Positions 1-9,429 are shown, counted from the stretch's first letter. The stretch: 64,000 nucleotides of DNA from JAFMJV01 sp963800275 (GCA_963800275.1 CAWDAI010000002.1:124001-188000), one strand, 5' to 3'. Program-made: numbers and translations. The notes: a model not told the origin generated them from the letters alone.

Positions 1-1
1 C

Positions 2-520
2 AACTTCCTGCTCCAGGGCACCGGCGACATCACCAACAACGACGTCAACCTCGCGGCTGCCTCCGACGCGGTGGTGGTCGGCTTCAACGTGCGTGTGGCC
101 GGCACGGCCCGCCAGATGGCGGATGCGGAGGGTGTCGAGGTGCGCCTGTACGACATCATCTACAAGCTCACCGAGGACATGGAGGCGGCGCTCGCCGGCA
201 TGCTCGAGCCTGAGATCGTGGAGACGGTCCAGGGTCGCGCCGAGGTGCGCCAGATCTTCAGCGTGGGCAAGAGCCAGCAGGTCGCCGGCAGCTACGTGAC
301 CGACGGCCGGATCGTCCGCGGCGGTGCCCGCGTGTACCGCAACGGCGAGGTCATCGCCACCGACCGGGTGGCATCGGTGCGCCGCTTCAAGGATGACGTG
401 CGCGAGGTCACGGCCGGCTTCGAGTGCGGCATCGCGCTCGCGGGCTTCCACGCCTTCGAGGAGTTCGATGTCATCGAGTCGTTCACCACGGAGACCATCG
501 CGCGGGCCGTCACGAGGTAG
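2..520 (+). CDS. infB: Translation initiation factor IF-2, C-terminal part
   Basis: The window opens inside this gene; the visible 172 residues are the end of domain III and domain IV of IF-2, the GTPase that brings initiator fMet-tRNA to the 30S subunit. The first visible residues continue the IF-2 pattern of a DV-LA-ASDAVVVGFNVR motif, followed by the domain with the conserved ECG segment (FECGIALAGF) that binds fMet-tRNA. The P-loop GTPase domain lies upstream of the window. The TAG stop is 3 bases before the rbfA GTG, so the two are co-transcribed, as is usual for the nusA-infB-rbfA operon. Confidence 0.95.
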   Translation, partial: NFLLQGTGDITNNDVNLAAASDAVVVGFNVRVAGTARQMADAEGVEVRLYDIIYKLTEDMEAALAGMLEPEIVETVQGRAEVRQIFSVGKSQQVAGSYVTDGRIVRGGARVYRNGEVIATDRVASVRRFKDDVREVTAGFECGIALAGFHAFEEFDVIESFTTETIARAVTR

Positions 521-523
521 CCG

Positions 524-1039
524 GTGAGCGAGCGCACCCGGCGCATCGACCATCTCCTGCAAGAGGAGATCAGCGCGATCATCCAGCGCGAGGTCCACGA
601 TCCACGCGTGGGCTTCGTGACCATCACCAGCGTGGAGACCACGCCTGACCTGCGCCATGCCACGGTCTACGCGTCGGTCATCGGCGAGCGGGCCGACCGG
701 GTCGCGACGATGGAGGCGCTGGGGAGAGCCATGCCCTTCGTGCGCCACCAGCTCGGTGCGCTGCGTCTCAAGCGCATCCCGCAGCTGCACCTGCGCGAGG
801 ACGACTCCGCACAGCGCAGCACGCGTGTGCTGCGACTCCTCGAGCAGGTCGAAGCCGAGCTGGAGGGGACCGGCGCACACGTGGACGATGCGCCGGCCGA
901 GATGCCGGCCTTGCCCACGCCGTCCACGCTCAACGAGGCGCCCGACCCGGTCGAGCCAGACGACCGCCTGCCTGCCGGCTACCGGCGGCGCGTGGACCGG
1001 GTGTCTTTGCGCAAAGCCAGGAAGCGTCGTGGCCGCTGA
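524..1039 (+). CDS. rbfA: Ribosome-binding factor A
   Basis: RbfA binds the 30S subunit and helps mature the 5' end of 16S rRNA. The first 115 residues are typical: RTRRIDHLLQEEIS, then HDPRVGFVTITSVETTPDLRHATVYASV, then a helix ending in LRLKRIPQLHLREDDS. At 171 residues it is about 45 longer than most RbfA proteins; the surplus is an acidic, proline-rich then basic C-terminal tail with no recognisable domain. The GTG start lies 3 bases after the infB stop. The 3' end overlaps the start of nrnA by 11 bases. Confidence 0.95.
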   Translation: MSERTRRIDHLLQEEISAIIQREVHDPRVGFVTITSVETTPDLRHATVYASVIGERADRVATMEALGRAMPFVRHQLGALRLKRIPQLHLREDDSAQRSTRVLRLLEQVEAELEGTGAHVDDAPAEMPALPTPSTLNEAPDPVEPDDRLPAGYRRRVDRVSLRKARKRRGR

Positions 1040-2063
1040 AGCGACGCGTTCGCTGCTCGACGCCGACCTGGCCGCGGTGCCGTCGGCGGTGCCGCGGGCG
1101 TTGCTGGCGGGCAGGCGGGTGCTGACGGCCGGCCACGAGAGCCCGGATGCGGACGCGATCGGCTCGGCCCTGGGCCTGGCTCTCGCGCTGGAGACGCTGG
1201 GCGCGCGCGTGGAGACCGTCTTCGCCGACCCGGTACCCGCCATGTACGCGTTCCTGCCTGGCGTCGAGCGAGCCCGCACCACGGTGTCGCCCGACCTCGA
1301 GCCCGATCTCATCGTGGTCTGCGACGGCGATCGCGTCCGCACCGGAACGGTGCTGCGCGAGAATGCGGCCCTCTTCGAGCGCGTGCCGGTCGTGAACATC
1401 GACCACCACGTGTCCAACGAGACGACCAGCGAGACCAGCTGGGTCGACCCGCAGGCGGCCGCCACCTGTGAGCAGGTCACGCTGCTGCTGCCCCACCTGG
1501 GGGTGCCCTTCGAGGCGGCCGGCGGGAACGTCGCCCAGCTGCTGACGGCGGGGCTCGTCTTCGACACCGGCAGCTTCGCCCACTCCAACGTCACACCGCG
1601 GACGCTGCGGGTGGCGAGTGAGCTGGTCGCGGCTGGGGCCGACCTGCCCCTGGCGGCGCAGCGGATCTACCGCACCAAGCCGCACCAGCAGCTGCAGCTC
1701 TTCGGACTGGTCCTCTCGCGGATCGAGGCCACCGCCGACGGTCGCCTCTGCTGGTCGGTGGCGCGCGAGTCCGACTACGAGGCAGCCGGGGCCACGCGCG
1801 AGATGTCGGAGGGGCTCATCGACCTGCTTTCGCAGTCCGAGGATGCCGAGCTCGTCGTGCTCTTCAAGGAGGCCGGTGACGAGATCCGCGTCTCGATCCG
1901 CACCCGCGACGACGGCGTCGACGCCACTCGCCTGGCCGGGGCCTTCGGTGGTGGCGGCCATGCCCGCGCGGCCGGTGCCAGCATCAAGGGCACGGTGGAG
2001 GAGGCACAGCGCAGCGTGCTCCAGCTGGCCCGCCGGCTGCTCGACGAGCTCCCCGCGCGCTGA
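1029..2063 (+). CDS. nrnA: DHH-family oligoribonuclease / pAp phosphatase
   Basis: Member of the DHH/DHHA1 family that degrades 2-5 nt nanoRNA and dephosphorylates pAp. Visible motifs are SPDADAIGS (residues 38-46), the DHH triad at 125-127, FDTGSF in the middle, and the C-terminal DHHA1 glycine motif FGGGGHARAAG with its histidine at 311. The GTG at 1029 was chosen because it gives a family-sized 344-residue protein starting just before the first motif; the frame stays open far upstream through rbfA, but that part is not DHH-like. It overlaps rbfA by 11 bases and truB by 1 base (TGATG), which implies translational coupling. Confidence 0.92.
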   Translation: MAAEATRSLLDADLAAVPSAVPRALLAGRRVLTAGHESPDADAIGSALGLALALETLGARVETVFADPVPAMYAFLPGVERARTTVSPDLEPDLIVVCDGDRVRTGTVLRENAALFERVPVVNIDHHVSNETTSETSWVDPQAAATCEQVTLLLPHLGVPFEAAGGNVAQLLTAGLVFDTGSFAHSNVTPRTLRVASELVAAGADLPLAAQRIYRTKPHQQLQLFGLVLSRIEATADGRLCWSVARESDYEAAGATREMSEGLIDLLSQSEDAELVVLFKEAGDEIRVSIRTRDDGVDATRLAGAFGGGGHARAAGASIKGTVEEAQRSVLQLARRLLDELPAR

Positions 2064-3064
2064 TGGGTCGCCGCCGCCGTGACGACGGCCCCCGCATCGA
2101 CGGCATCCTCGTGGTCGACAAGCCGGCCGGGCCGACGTCGCACGACGTCATCGACACCATCCGCCGCCTCACCGGCGTGCGCCGGGTGGGCCATGGCGGC
2201 ACGCTCGACCCCTTCGCCATGGGGGTGCTGCCGGTGTTCATGGGGCGGGCCACGCGCATGGTCGACTACCACCGGGGCGATGACAAGGCCTATCGAGCCT
2301 CGGTCGTGTTCGGGGCCACATCCACCACCGACGATATCGACGGCGAGATGACGCCGAGCGCTGCTGCGCCGCCCGCGCGCTCGCAGGTGGAGGCGGCGCT
2401 GGCCGGCTTCCGCGGTCCGATCGAGCAGGTCCCGCCCGATCACTCGGCGGTGCACGTGGGCGGGAAACGCGCCTACGAGGTGGCCCGGGGAGGGGAGAAG
2501 CCCGACCTGCCCTCGCGCGCCGTGACCATTTATGACCTGGAGCTGACGGGTTGGGACACGGCCGACCCCGATCGGCCCATGGCCGAGCTGGAAGTGCGCT
2601 GCAGCGCCGGAACATACGTCCGCTCGCTCGCGCGCGACCTCGGCCGGGCCCTCGGCTGTGGGGCCTATCTCGGCGCCCTGACGCGCACTGCCAGCGGCCC
2701 CTTCCGCATCGAGGTGGCCCATGCCCTCGATGAGGTCCGCGAGGTGCTCGCGGCGGGGCAGAGCGGATCGCTGCTCCTGGCCCCCGACGCCGGCCTCGAT
2801 CACATCCCCATGGTGCAGGTGCCCTCGCGCGACCTGGCGGCCATCGCACGTGGCCAGATCATCCGCGTCCGCGGCGAGGTCGCAGGTCCGGTCGATCCCG
2901 CGGTCGTGCTCGGCGGGACGGACGTGGTGCGGGTCATCGACGAGCGGGGGCGGCTCGTGGCCATGGCCCATACCAGCGATGGCCGGCTGTACCCGGACAA
3001 GGTCTTCGTCAGTCCCGAGGAACTGGAGGCGGCTGCAGCCGCCGGGGAGGCGCCGCTCGCATGA
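2063..3064 (+). CDS. truB: tRNA pseudouridine(55) synthase
   Basis: TruB makes pseudouridine 55 in the T-loop of tRNAs. The catalytic Asp49 sits in GHGGTLDPFAMGVL (residues 43-56). Further family signatures are DGILVVDKPAGPTSHDV at the N-terminus, the KAYRASVVFGATSTTDD strand, and RCSAGTYVRSLARDLG. A small PUA-like C-terminal domain ends with a GRLVAMAH stretch. The 333-residue length is normal. It overlaps nrnA by one base and ribF by four (ATGA), continuing the infB operon. Confidence 0.95.
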   Translation: MGRRRRDDGPRIDGILVVDKPAGPTSHDVIDTIRRLTGVRRVGHGGTLDPFAMGVLPVFMGRATRMVDYHRGDDKAYRASVVFGATSTTDDIDGEMTPSAAAPPARSQVEAALAGFRGPIEQVPPDHSAVHVGGKRAYEVARGGEKPDLPSRAVTIYDLELTGWDTADPDRPMAELEVRCSAGTYVRSLARDLGRALGCGAYLGALTRTASGPFRIEVAHALDEVREVLAAGQSGSLLLAPDAGLDHIPMVQVPSRDLAAIARGQIIRVRGEVAGPVDPAVVLGGTDVVRVIDERGRLVAMAHTSDGRLYPDKVFVSPEELEAAAAAGEAPLA

Positions 3065-4002
3065 GCGACTACATCCGTGGCATCGACCACCTGCCCAAGG
3101 ACACGCGCCTGGCGGTGACGGTGGGGGTCTTCGATGGCGTCCATCGTGGGCACCAGCAGGTGTTCCAGGTGCTGGAAGGGACCGCTCGGCGCCTCGGCGC
3201 CATGCCCGTGGTCGTCACCTTCGATCCCCATCCCGACGCGGTCGTGGCGGGACGAGCGCCGGACATGCTCATGGACCGACGGGAGCGGATCGAGCGCATC
3301 GGTCGCCTGGTGGGGGGCGTGGTCGTGTTGCAGACGTTCGACGAGGTCTTCCGCCGGACCACCGCGCAGGAATTCGTGGAGCGGCTCGGCGGCGGTCGCA
3401 ATCTGGCTGCCCTGGTCATGACCAGGGTCTCTGCCTTCGGGCGCGATCGTGGCGGGACGCTGCCGGTGCTGCGCGAGATGGGTGCCGCCGGCGGCTGGGA
3501 GCTGGTGGAGGCACCGACGCTCGATTCGGGCGGGGCGCGTGTCTCGAGCGCGCGCATCCGGCAACTGGTCGCCGACGGTCAGCTGGACACGGCCGCCGAG
3601 CTGCTGGGGCGCCCCTTCGCGCTCGTAGGCTCGGTAGTGCACGGCGAGCAGCGCGGGCGCGAGCTGGGCTTCCCCACGGCCAACCTGGATTTCGCCCAGC
3701 CGGTGGCCCTGCCGCCGGACGGCATCTACGCGGCCCGCGTCTCGTGGGGCGGCGAGGAGGTGCTGGAGCCACAGGAGCGTGCCGACGCGGTCGTCTCGCT
3801 GGGCACCCAGCCCACGTTCGGTGGACGGGTGCGGCTGATGGAAGTCCACCTGCTCGGCCGCGACGCCGACCTCTACGGCGTGCGCATGCGCGTGCAGTTC
3901 CATACCTGGGTGCGCGGGCAGCGACGCTATGACTCGGTCGCCGAGCTCGTCGTGCAGATGGGCCATGACGTGGAGCGTGCACGCCAGATCCTGGGCCGCT
4001 GA
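3061..4002 (+). CDS. ribF: Bifunctional riboflavin kinase / FAD synthetase
   Basis: RibF phosphorylates riboflavin to FMN and adenylates FMN to FAD. The N-terminal nucleotidyltransferase half has VTVGVFDGVHRGHQQV (about residues 19-34) and SSARIRQLVADGQL; the C-terminal kinase half starts at GRPFALVGSVVHGEQRGRELGFPTANL and includes DGIYAARV. At 313 residues it is full length. It overlaps truB by 4 bases and is the last gene of the operon; the next gene is convergent (hutG-like, 85 bases away). In many bacteria ribF is followed by rpsO, which here lies 6.6 kb further on beyond the hut operon. Confidence 0.95.
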   Translation: MSDYIRGIDHLPKDTRLAVTVGVFDGVHRGHQQVFQVLEGTARRLGAMPVVVTFDPHPDAVVAGRAPDMLMDRRERIERIGRLVGGVVVLQTFDEVFRRTTAQEFVERLGGGRNLAALVMTRVSAFGRDRGGTLPVLREMGAAGGWELVEAPTLDSGGARVSSARIRQLVADGQLDTAAELLGRPFALVGSVVHGEQRGRELGFPTANLDFAQPVALPPDGIYAARVSWGGEEVLEPQERADAVVSLGTQPTFGGRVRLMEVHLLGRDADLYGVRMRVQFHTWVRGQRRYDSVAELVVQMGHDVERARQILGR

Positions 4003-4087
4003 CCTACCTCGAGCGCCTCGGGGCGGCCGTCGGCGAAGGAGCCGGGTCGGACTTCGACCGGCGCTTCGAGGCGCTGCCGGCGGTCTG

Positions 4088-4981
4088 TCAGCCCTGAGGG
4101 CCGAGGCCCCCCTCGAGCGCGTCGCAGACCAGCCGAGCCAGGGCCAGGGCGTCCGTGCCGCGCGGATCGAGCGCGGGTTCGAACTCGGTCAGGACGAGGC
4201 CGGTGAGCGCGGCACGCTCCGCCATCGCCCCCAGCAACTCGGCGATCTCGGCTGCACCCGGGCCGCCCGGGACGGGGGCGCGCACCGCTCCGATGACGGC
4301 TGGGTCGGTGCCGTCCACGTCATAGACGACGAGGAATGACTCGCCTGGGTCCAGGATCGCCGCTACCGCGGCCACACCCTCGCGCGCCAGGTCGCGGGCG
4401 GTCACGATGTGGTTGCCGGCAGCGAGGCTGTCCCGCACGTCGTCGGGCCGGGCCGAGCCGACACCGCGCTGGCCCACGTGGATGATCCGCCGGACCCAAG
4501 CCATCTCGCAGGCGCGCCGCATGGGGCTGCTGTAGCCGTGGCGCTCGCCATCGACCTCGTCGCGGAAATCGAGGTGGGCATCGATCTGGACCACGGTCAC
4601 CGGGCCGGCGTCGCGCCAGCCGGCCACGAAGGGCTCGGCCACGGAGTCGTCGCCGCCGAGCAGGACCGGCATGGCCCCGCGCGCGAGGACGTCGGCGACC
4701 GCCGCCGTGATCCGCCGCCGGTTGCCCTCCGCGTCTGCCCGCACCGTGCTCACGTCTCCGCCGTCGGCGAGTCGCGAGCGCCAGGTGGCGAAGGGCCGCC
4801 CCGTGTCGAAGTCGTGATGACCCACGAAACGCGCCAGCCGGGTCGAGGCGACGCGCACCGCGGCCGGCCCCCCAGTCGCGTGCGGCTCACGGTCGGGGTA
4901 GACCGTGGCCAGGGCTGCCCCCAGCACGACGGCCGCGCTCTCCGACCCTGGCAGGCCCACACCCAGGAACGTCTCAGCCAT
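4088..4981 (-). CDS. hutG: Arginase-family hydrolase, probable formimidoylglutamase (HutG-like)
   Basis: This is a ureohydrolase-fold enzyme of 297 residues. Because it is the last gene of a hut operon, its likely substrate is N-formimidoyl-L-glutamate, the product of HutI. The binuclear metal ligands can be traced as Asp134, His136 and Asp138 in QIDAHLDFRDE, and Asp221 and Asp223 in DVDGTDP. The first ligand, a histidine in the usual GGDH motif, is Asp112 here (LGGDDSVAEP). The HGYSSPMRR segment is also conserved. The ATG start overlaps the end of hutI by 8 bases. An agmatinase or guanidinobutyrase-like activity cannot be excluded from sequence alone. Confidence 0.8.
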   Translation of the reverse strand: MAETFLGVGLPGSESAAVVLGAALATVYPDREPHATGGPAAVRVASTRLARFVGHHDFDTGRPFATWRSRLADGGDVSTVRADAEGNRRRITAAVADVLARGAMPVLLGGDDSVAEPFVAGWRDAGPVTVVQIDAHLDFRDEVDGERHGYSSPMRRACEMAWVRRIIHVGQRGVGSARPDDVRDSLAAGNHIVTARDLAREGVAAVAAILDPGESFLVVYDVDGTDPAVIGAVRAPVPGGPGAAEIAELLGAMAERAALTGLVLTEFEPALDPRGTDALALARLVCDALEGGLGPQG

Positions 4982-6155
4982 CCTCCGCTCCTCCGAACCA
5001 GGTCCGCCATGGCACCACGCCGCCGAGCCGGTGGACGAAGGCGCCCTCGTGCTCTGCCTCCCAGGCCACCACGTCGGCGGCGGCGCCGGGGACCAGACTG
5101 CCGACCCCATCGCCCAGCCCCAGGGCGCGGGCGCCGCCCGCGGTGGCGGCCCACAGCGCCTCGTCGATCGTGCAGCCGAGCGCGACGGCCAGACCGATGG
5201 CCAGCGGCATGGAGGACTGCCCATAGGTGCCGGCATTGGCATCGCTGCCGATGGCCACGATGGCCCCGGCATCGAGCAGGGCCCGGACCGGCGGCAGCCC
5301 GGCACCGAGCATCAGGGCCGGCCCGGGCAGGATCGTGGCCACGGTGGAGGTGCCGGCGAGCACCCCGGCGTCGGCCGCGGTGATCTGCTCGAGGTGATCG
5401 ACCGAGAGCGCCCCCAGCGCTGCGCCGAGCAGGGCCGCGCCCGAGCGCACGAGCTGGTCGGCATGCAGCTTGAGGGGCAGGCCGAACGTGGCACCGGCCT
5501 CGGCGATGGCGCGGGTGAGCTCGAGGTCGAAGATGTCTGGCTCGCAGAAGACATCGATGTAGTCGGCCTCGTCCGCCAGCTGCGGCAGCGCCTCGAGCAC
5601 GACCTCCTGCTGTGACTTGGCATCGGAGCCGGCGGGGATGGCGTGGGCGCCGAGATAGGTGCGCCGGACGCGCAGGGGCACGATCGCCGCCGCCGCGGCG
5701 ATCAGGCGCAGCAGTCGCCGCTCCTGGCCTGGCGCGAGGCCGTATCCCGACTTGACCTCGATCGTGGTGGTGCCCAGGCGGCGTGCCGCCAGCAGCCGTT
5801 CCCGCAGGCCCGCCACGAGCGTCTCGTCGCTGGCTCCGGCCGTGGCCGCGACGGTGCGCAGGATGCCGCCGCCGGTGTAGCGCTCTCCGCGTGACCGCGC
5901 CGCCGCCTCGTCGGAGCGGTCCCCCGCGTAGATGAGGTGCGTGTGCGGGTCCACCAGTCCGGGCGTGACCAGCGCCCGGCCCACGTCATCGACCAGCTCG
6001 GGATCACCGCGGCGCCGGCCGCCGTGTCGGACCTCGCGGATCCGCCCGTCGTCGATCTGCAGGACCCAGGGACCTTCCACCAGGCCGGTGCCACCCGGAC
6101 GCGGGCCCTCCATCGTGAGCAGGCGGCCCTGTCCGATGATGGCCCGGCGGGTCAC
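4974..6155 (-). CDS. hutI: Imidazolonepropionase
   Basis: HutI hydrolyses 4-imidazolone-5-propionate to N-formimidoylglutamate, the third step of histidine breakdown. It is an amidohydrolase of 393 residues. The metal-binding motif VDPHTHLIYAGDRSDE comes after the N-terminal beta domain; further conserved parts are VKSGYGL, LHADQL, and the C-terminal GSDANAGTYGQSSMP. The ATG start overlaps the hutH stop by 4 bases (ATGA), and the 3' end overlaps the hutG-like start by 8 bases, so all four hut genes are translationally coupled. Confidence 0.95.
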   Translation of the reverse strand: MTRRAIIGQGRLLTMEGPRPGGTGLVEGPWVLQIDDGRIREVRHGGRRRGDPELVDDVGRALVTPGLVDPHTHLIYAGDRSDEAAARSRGERYTGGGILRTVAATAGASDETLVAGLRERLLAARRLGTTTIEVKSGYGLAPGQERRLLRLIAAAAAIVPLRVRRTYLGAHAIPAGSDAKSQQEVVLEALPQLADEADYIDVFCEPDIFDLELTRAIAEAGATFGLPLKLHADQLVRSGAALLGAALGALSVDHLEQITAADAGVLAGTSTVATILPGPALMLGAGLPPVRALLDAGAIVAIGSDANAGTYGQSSMPLAIGLAVALGCTIDEALWAATAGGARALGLGDGVGSLVPGAAADVVAWEAEHEGAFVHRLGGVVPWRTWFGGAEDG

Positions 6156-7765
6156 CGTGGGTCCGGGCCCAGCCAGGAGGTGGCGATGTCGTCGGGTGTC
6201 GCCGCCAGGTCGACGAGCGCGCCTTCGTGCACCAGCCGGAAGGCGGCCTCGAGATCTGGTCCCGGCTCCCGATCCTGTCGCAGGCGGTCGATGACCGCGC
6301 GCACCCGGGCGCGTGCCTCCGTCACCCCCGCGCCCGGTGTCGTCTCCGGCTGCAGCTCCAGACGCAGGTCCAGACCCTGGGTGGCGCAGATGAGCTCGAT
6401 GGCCACGATACGCTCGCTGTGCTCGAGCACGGCCTGCGCGTTGCGCGCTGCGATCGAACCCATCGAGACGTGGTCTTCCTGGTTGGCCGAGGTGGGGATC
6501 GAATCGGCTGAGGCCGGGTGCGCCAGGACCTTCGATTCCGAGGCCAGGGCGGCCGCGGTGTACTGCAGGATCATGAGGCCCGAATCGAGTCCCGACGAGG
6601 CACCCAGGAACGCCGGCAGGCCGTCGTTGAGGCGCGGGTCCAGCAGCAGGGCCACGCGTCGTTCGCTGATGGCGCCCAGCTCGGCGATGGCGAGCTTGGC
6701 GTAGTCCAGCGCCAGGGCCACCGGCTCGCCGTGGAAGTTGCCGCCGCTGATGACCAGGCCGCGGCCGGTGGCCAGGGTATCAGCGGGCACGTGTCCGCCC
6801 GCGGGAAAGACGAGCGGATTGTCGGTCGCGGAGTTGAGCTCGATGTCGAGCACGCGTCGGAGCTGGTCGAGGGCATCGCGCGCGGCTCCGTGCACCTGTG
6901 GCACGCAGCGCAGCGAATAGGGGTCCTGCACGCGGTGGTCATCGCCGTGGTGCGCGGTCTGGATGGTGGAATCGCGCAACAGCCAGCGCAGCTCGGCTGC
7001 GGTCCGGACCTGGCCGGGATGGGGGCGCGTGGACTGGAGGGCGGCACTGTAGGCCACCTCCGTGCCTCGGAGCGCCTCCACCGAGACCGCGGCGGCCACG
7101 CTGGCGGTGCGTGCCAGCCGGTCGGCGGCGGCCAGGACGAGGGCCCCGATGGCGGCCATCATCTGCGTGCCGTTGAGCAGGGCCAGGCCCTCCTTGGGCT
7201 CGAGCACGAGCGGCTCCAGCCCGGCCGAGGCCAGGGCTTGCGCCGCCGGCATCGACTGCCCTTCGACCTCGACCTGGCCATGGCCGATGACGGGCAGGGC
7301 CAGGTGTGCCAGAGGGGCGAGGTCACCCGAAGCACCGACGCTGCCCTGGGAGGGCACGACCGGGTGGATGCGCAGCCGGAGCAGCAGCAACAGCCGCTCG
7401 ATGAGCTCCGGCCGGCAGCCGGAGTGGCCCAGGGCGAGGGTGTTGGCGCGCAGCAGCAGCATCGCCCGGACCACCTCGGTGGGTAGCGGCTCGCCGACGC
7501 CGGCCGCGTGGCTGAGCAGCAGCCGCTCCTGCAGCTCGCGGGCACGCTCGGGCGGCACGAAGGTGGAGGCCAGCGAGCCGAACCCGGTGGTCACGCCGTA
7601 GACCACCTCGCCCGCAGCCACCAGGCGCGCGATGACGTCGCGGGCTTGGGCCACGCGCACCCGCGCGTCCTCGTCGAGGACCGCGTACCGATCGCCGCGC
7701 GCGACCGCCTCCACGTCCGGCACGGTCAGCTCGGCACCGTTGATGACGATCGGGTCGAGGGTCAT
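6152..7765 (-). CDS. hutH: Histidine ammonia-lyase
   Basis: HutH removes ammonia from L-histidine to give urocanate. The self-forming MIO cofactor triad Ala145-Ser146-Gly147 sits in GSVGASGDLAPLAHL, very close to the usual family position. Other family segments are YGVTTGFGSLA near residue 58, LNGTQMMAA, and SATDNPLVF followed by SGGNFHGEPVALALD. The length of 537 residues is slightly above the usual 510. The start overlaps the hutU stop by one base, and the stop overlaps hutI by four. Confidence 0.97.
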   Translation of the reverse strand: MTLDPIVINGAELTVPDVEAVARGDRYAVLDEDARVRVAQARDVIARLVAAGEVVYGVTTGFGSLASTFVPPERARELQERLLLSHAAGVGEPLPTEVVRAMLLLRANTLALGHSGCRPELIERLLLLLRLRIHPVVPSQGSVGASGDLAPLAHLALPVIGHGQVEVEGQSMPAAQALASAGLEPLVLEPKEGLALLNGTQMMAAIGALVLAAADRLARTASVAAAVSVEALRGTEVAYSAALQSTRPHPGQVRTAAELRWLLRDSTIQTAHHGDDHRVQDPYSLRCVPQVHGAARDALDQLRRVLDIELNSATDNPLVFPAGGHVPADTLATGRGLVISGGNFHGEPVALALDYAKLAIAELGAISERRVALLLDPRLNDGLPAFLGASSGLDSGLMILQYTAAALASESKVLAHPASADSIPTSANQEDHVSMGSIAARNAQAVLEHSERIVAIELICATQGLDLRLELQPETTPGAGVTEARARVRAVIDRLRQDREPGPDLEAAFRLVHEGALVDLAATPDDIATSWLGPDPR

Positions 7766-9429
7766 CAGGCCTCCAGCATGGGGACCCGCACGCCGCGTTC
7801 GCGGGCCACCTCCACGGCGCGCGCATAGCCGGCATCGACGTGGCGCACCACGCCCATGCCGGGATCGGTCGTCAGCACCCGCTCGAGCTTCCGCCCAGCG
7901 AGCTCGCTGCCGTCGGCCACCACGACCATGCCCGCGTGCTGGCTATAGCCGATGCCGACCCCGCCGCCATGGTGGATGCTGACCCAGCTGGCTCCGGCGG
8001 CGGTGTTGACGAGGGCGTTGAGCAGGGGCCAGTCAGCTACCGCGTCCGAGCCGTCGCGCATGCCCTCGGTCTCGCGGTTGGGAGAGGCTACCGAGCCCGC
8101 GTCGAGGTGGTCCCGACCGATGACGATGGGGGCGCGCACGGCACCGTTGCGCACCAGCTCGTTGAAGGCCAGTCCGGCTCGCTGGCGCTGGCCGTAGCCC
8201 AGCCAGCAGATCCGCGCGGGCAGGCCCTGGAAGGCGACCTGCGCCCGGGCCTTGCCGATCCAGCGGGCCAGCGCCTCGTCCCCGGGGAACAGCTCCAGGA
8301 TGGCCTCATCGGTCGCCCGGATGTCGGCCGGGTCGCCTGACAGCGCCGCCCAGCGGAAGGGGCCCTTGCCCTCGCAGAAGAGGGGCCGGATGAAGGCGGG
8401 CACGAAGCCGGGGAAGTCGAAGGCATCCTCGACGCCGCCGGCCTGGGCTCCTGCGCGGATGTTGTTGCCGTAGTCGAAGACGACGGCGCCGGCGGTCTGG
8501 AACGCGAGCATGGCGCGCACGTGGTCGGCCATGGAAGCGACGGCTCGCCGGGTGTATTCGTGAGGCTCGCGCAGGCGCAGCGAGGCGGCTTCCTCCAGCG
8601 AGAGCCCGGCCGGGACGTACCCGTTGAGGGTGTCGTGGGCGGAGGTCTGGTCGGTGACCGCGTCGAAGTCCTCGCCCCGCGCCGCGAGGAACGGCTCGAT
8701 CTCCGCGGCGTTGCCGACGAGCCCGATGGACCGGGGTGTGCCGGCGGCCGCGGCCTCGCGAGCCCAGCGCAGGGCCTCCTCGAGGTCGGCCGTGGCGCGA
8801 TCGAGATAGCGGGTGTCGAGACGCTTCTGCACGCGTGCCTGATCGACCTCGATGCAGAGGGCCACGCCCTCGTTCATGGTCACGGCCAGAGGTTGGGCGC
8901 CGCCCATGCCGCCGAGGCCCGCCGTCAGCACCAGCCGCCCGCGCAGCGTGCCCTCGAAGTGCTGGCGTGCCAGCTCGGCGAAGGTCTCGTAAGTGCCCTG
9001 CAGGATGCCCTGGCTGCCGATGTAGATCCAGGAGCCGGCGGTCATCTGGCCGTACATCATGAGCCCGGCCTGCTCGAGCTCGCGGAAGTGCTCCCAGGTG
9101 GCCCAGCGGCCGACCAGGTTGGAGTTGGCGATGAGCACGCGCGGTGCCCACTCGTGGGTGCGGAACACGGCCACCGGCTTGCCCGAAGCCACCAGCAGGC
9201 TCTCGTCACCGGCCAGTCGACGCAGCTCCAGCACGATCGCATCGAAGGCGGCCCACGAGCGGGCGGCGCGGCCGGTGCCGCCGTAGACCACGAGGTCGTC
9301 GGGTCGCTCGGCGACCTCCGGGTCGAGGTTGTTCATGAGCATGCGCAGGGCCGCTTCCTGCTCCCACCCACGGCAGCTCAGCTCGGTACCGCGCGGTGCG
9401 CGGACGGGACGTGGACCGCTGGTCGTCAT
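7765..9429 (-). CDS. hutU: Urocanate hydratase
   Basis: HutU converts urocanate to imidazolonepropionate with tightly bound NAD+. At 554 residues it is full length. It shows NNLDPEVAERPDDLVVYGG at the N-terminus, TAGLGGMGGAQPLA, TDQTSAHDTLNGYVP, the conserved cysteine in ICWLGYGQRQRAG, and HHGGGVGIGYSQHAG near the end. The frame is open far upstream, but the ATG at 9429 has an AGGAGG Shine-Dalgarno 5 bases before it (9434-9439) and matches the family N-terminus, so it is the start. It is the first gene of the hut operon; the promoter should lie in 9430-9522, a region shared with the divergent gene at 9523. No hutC-type repressor is present in the window. Confidence 0.97.
   Translation of the reverse strand: MTTSGPRPVRAPRGTELSCRGWEQEAALRMLMNNLDPEVAERPDDLVVYGGTGRAARSWAAFDAIVLELRRLAGDESLLVASGKPVAVFRTHEWAPRVLIANSNLVGRWATWEHFRELEQAGLMMYGQMTAGSWIYIGSQGILQGTYETFAELARQHFEGTLRGRLVLTAGLGGMGGAQPLAVTMNEGVALCIEVDQARVQKRLDTRYLDRATADLEEALRWAREAAAAGTPRSIGLVGNAAEIEPFLAARGEDFDAVTDQTSAHDTLNGYVPAGLSLEEAASLRLREPHEYTRRAVASMADHVRAMLAFQTAGAVVFDYGNNIRAGAQAGGVEDAFDFPGFVPAFIRPLFCEGKGPFRWAALSGDPADIRATDEAILELFPGDEALARWIGKARAQVAFQGLPARICWLGYGQRQRAGLAFNELVRNGAVRAPIVIGRDHLDAGSVASPNRETEGMRDGSDAVADWPLLNALVNTAAGASWVSIHHGGGVGIGYSQHAGMVVVADGSELAGRKLERVLTTDPGMGVVRHVDAGYARAVEVARERGVRVPMLEA

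Noticed and set aside
3999..4087. Coding-looking scrap after ribF (reads LTYLERLGAAVGEG)
   Set aside because: An in-frame stop at 3966 leaves only a CTG as start, it has 32 codons and no ribosome site. It could be a gene remnant but cannot be supported as a gene.
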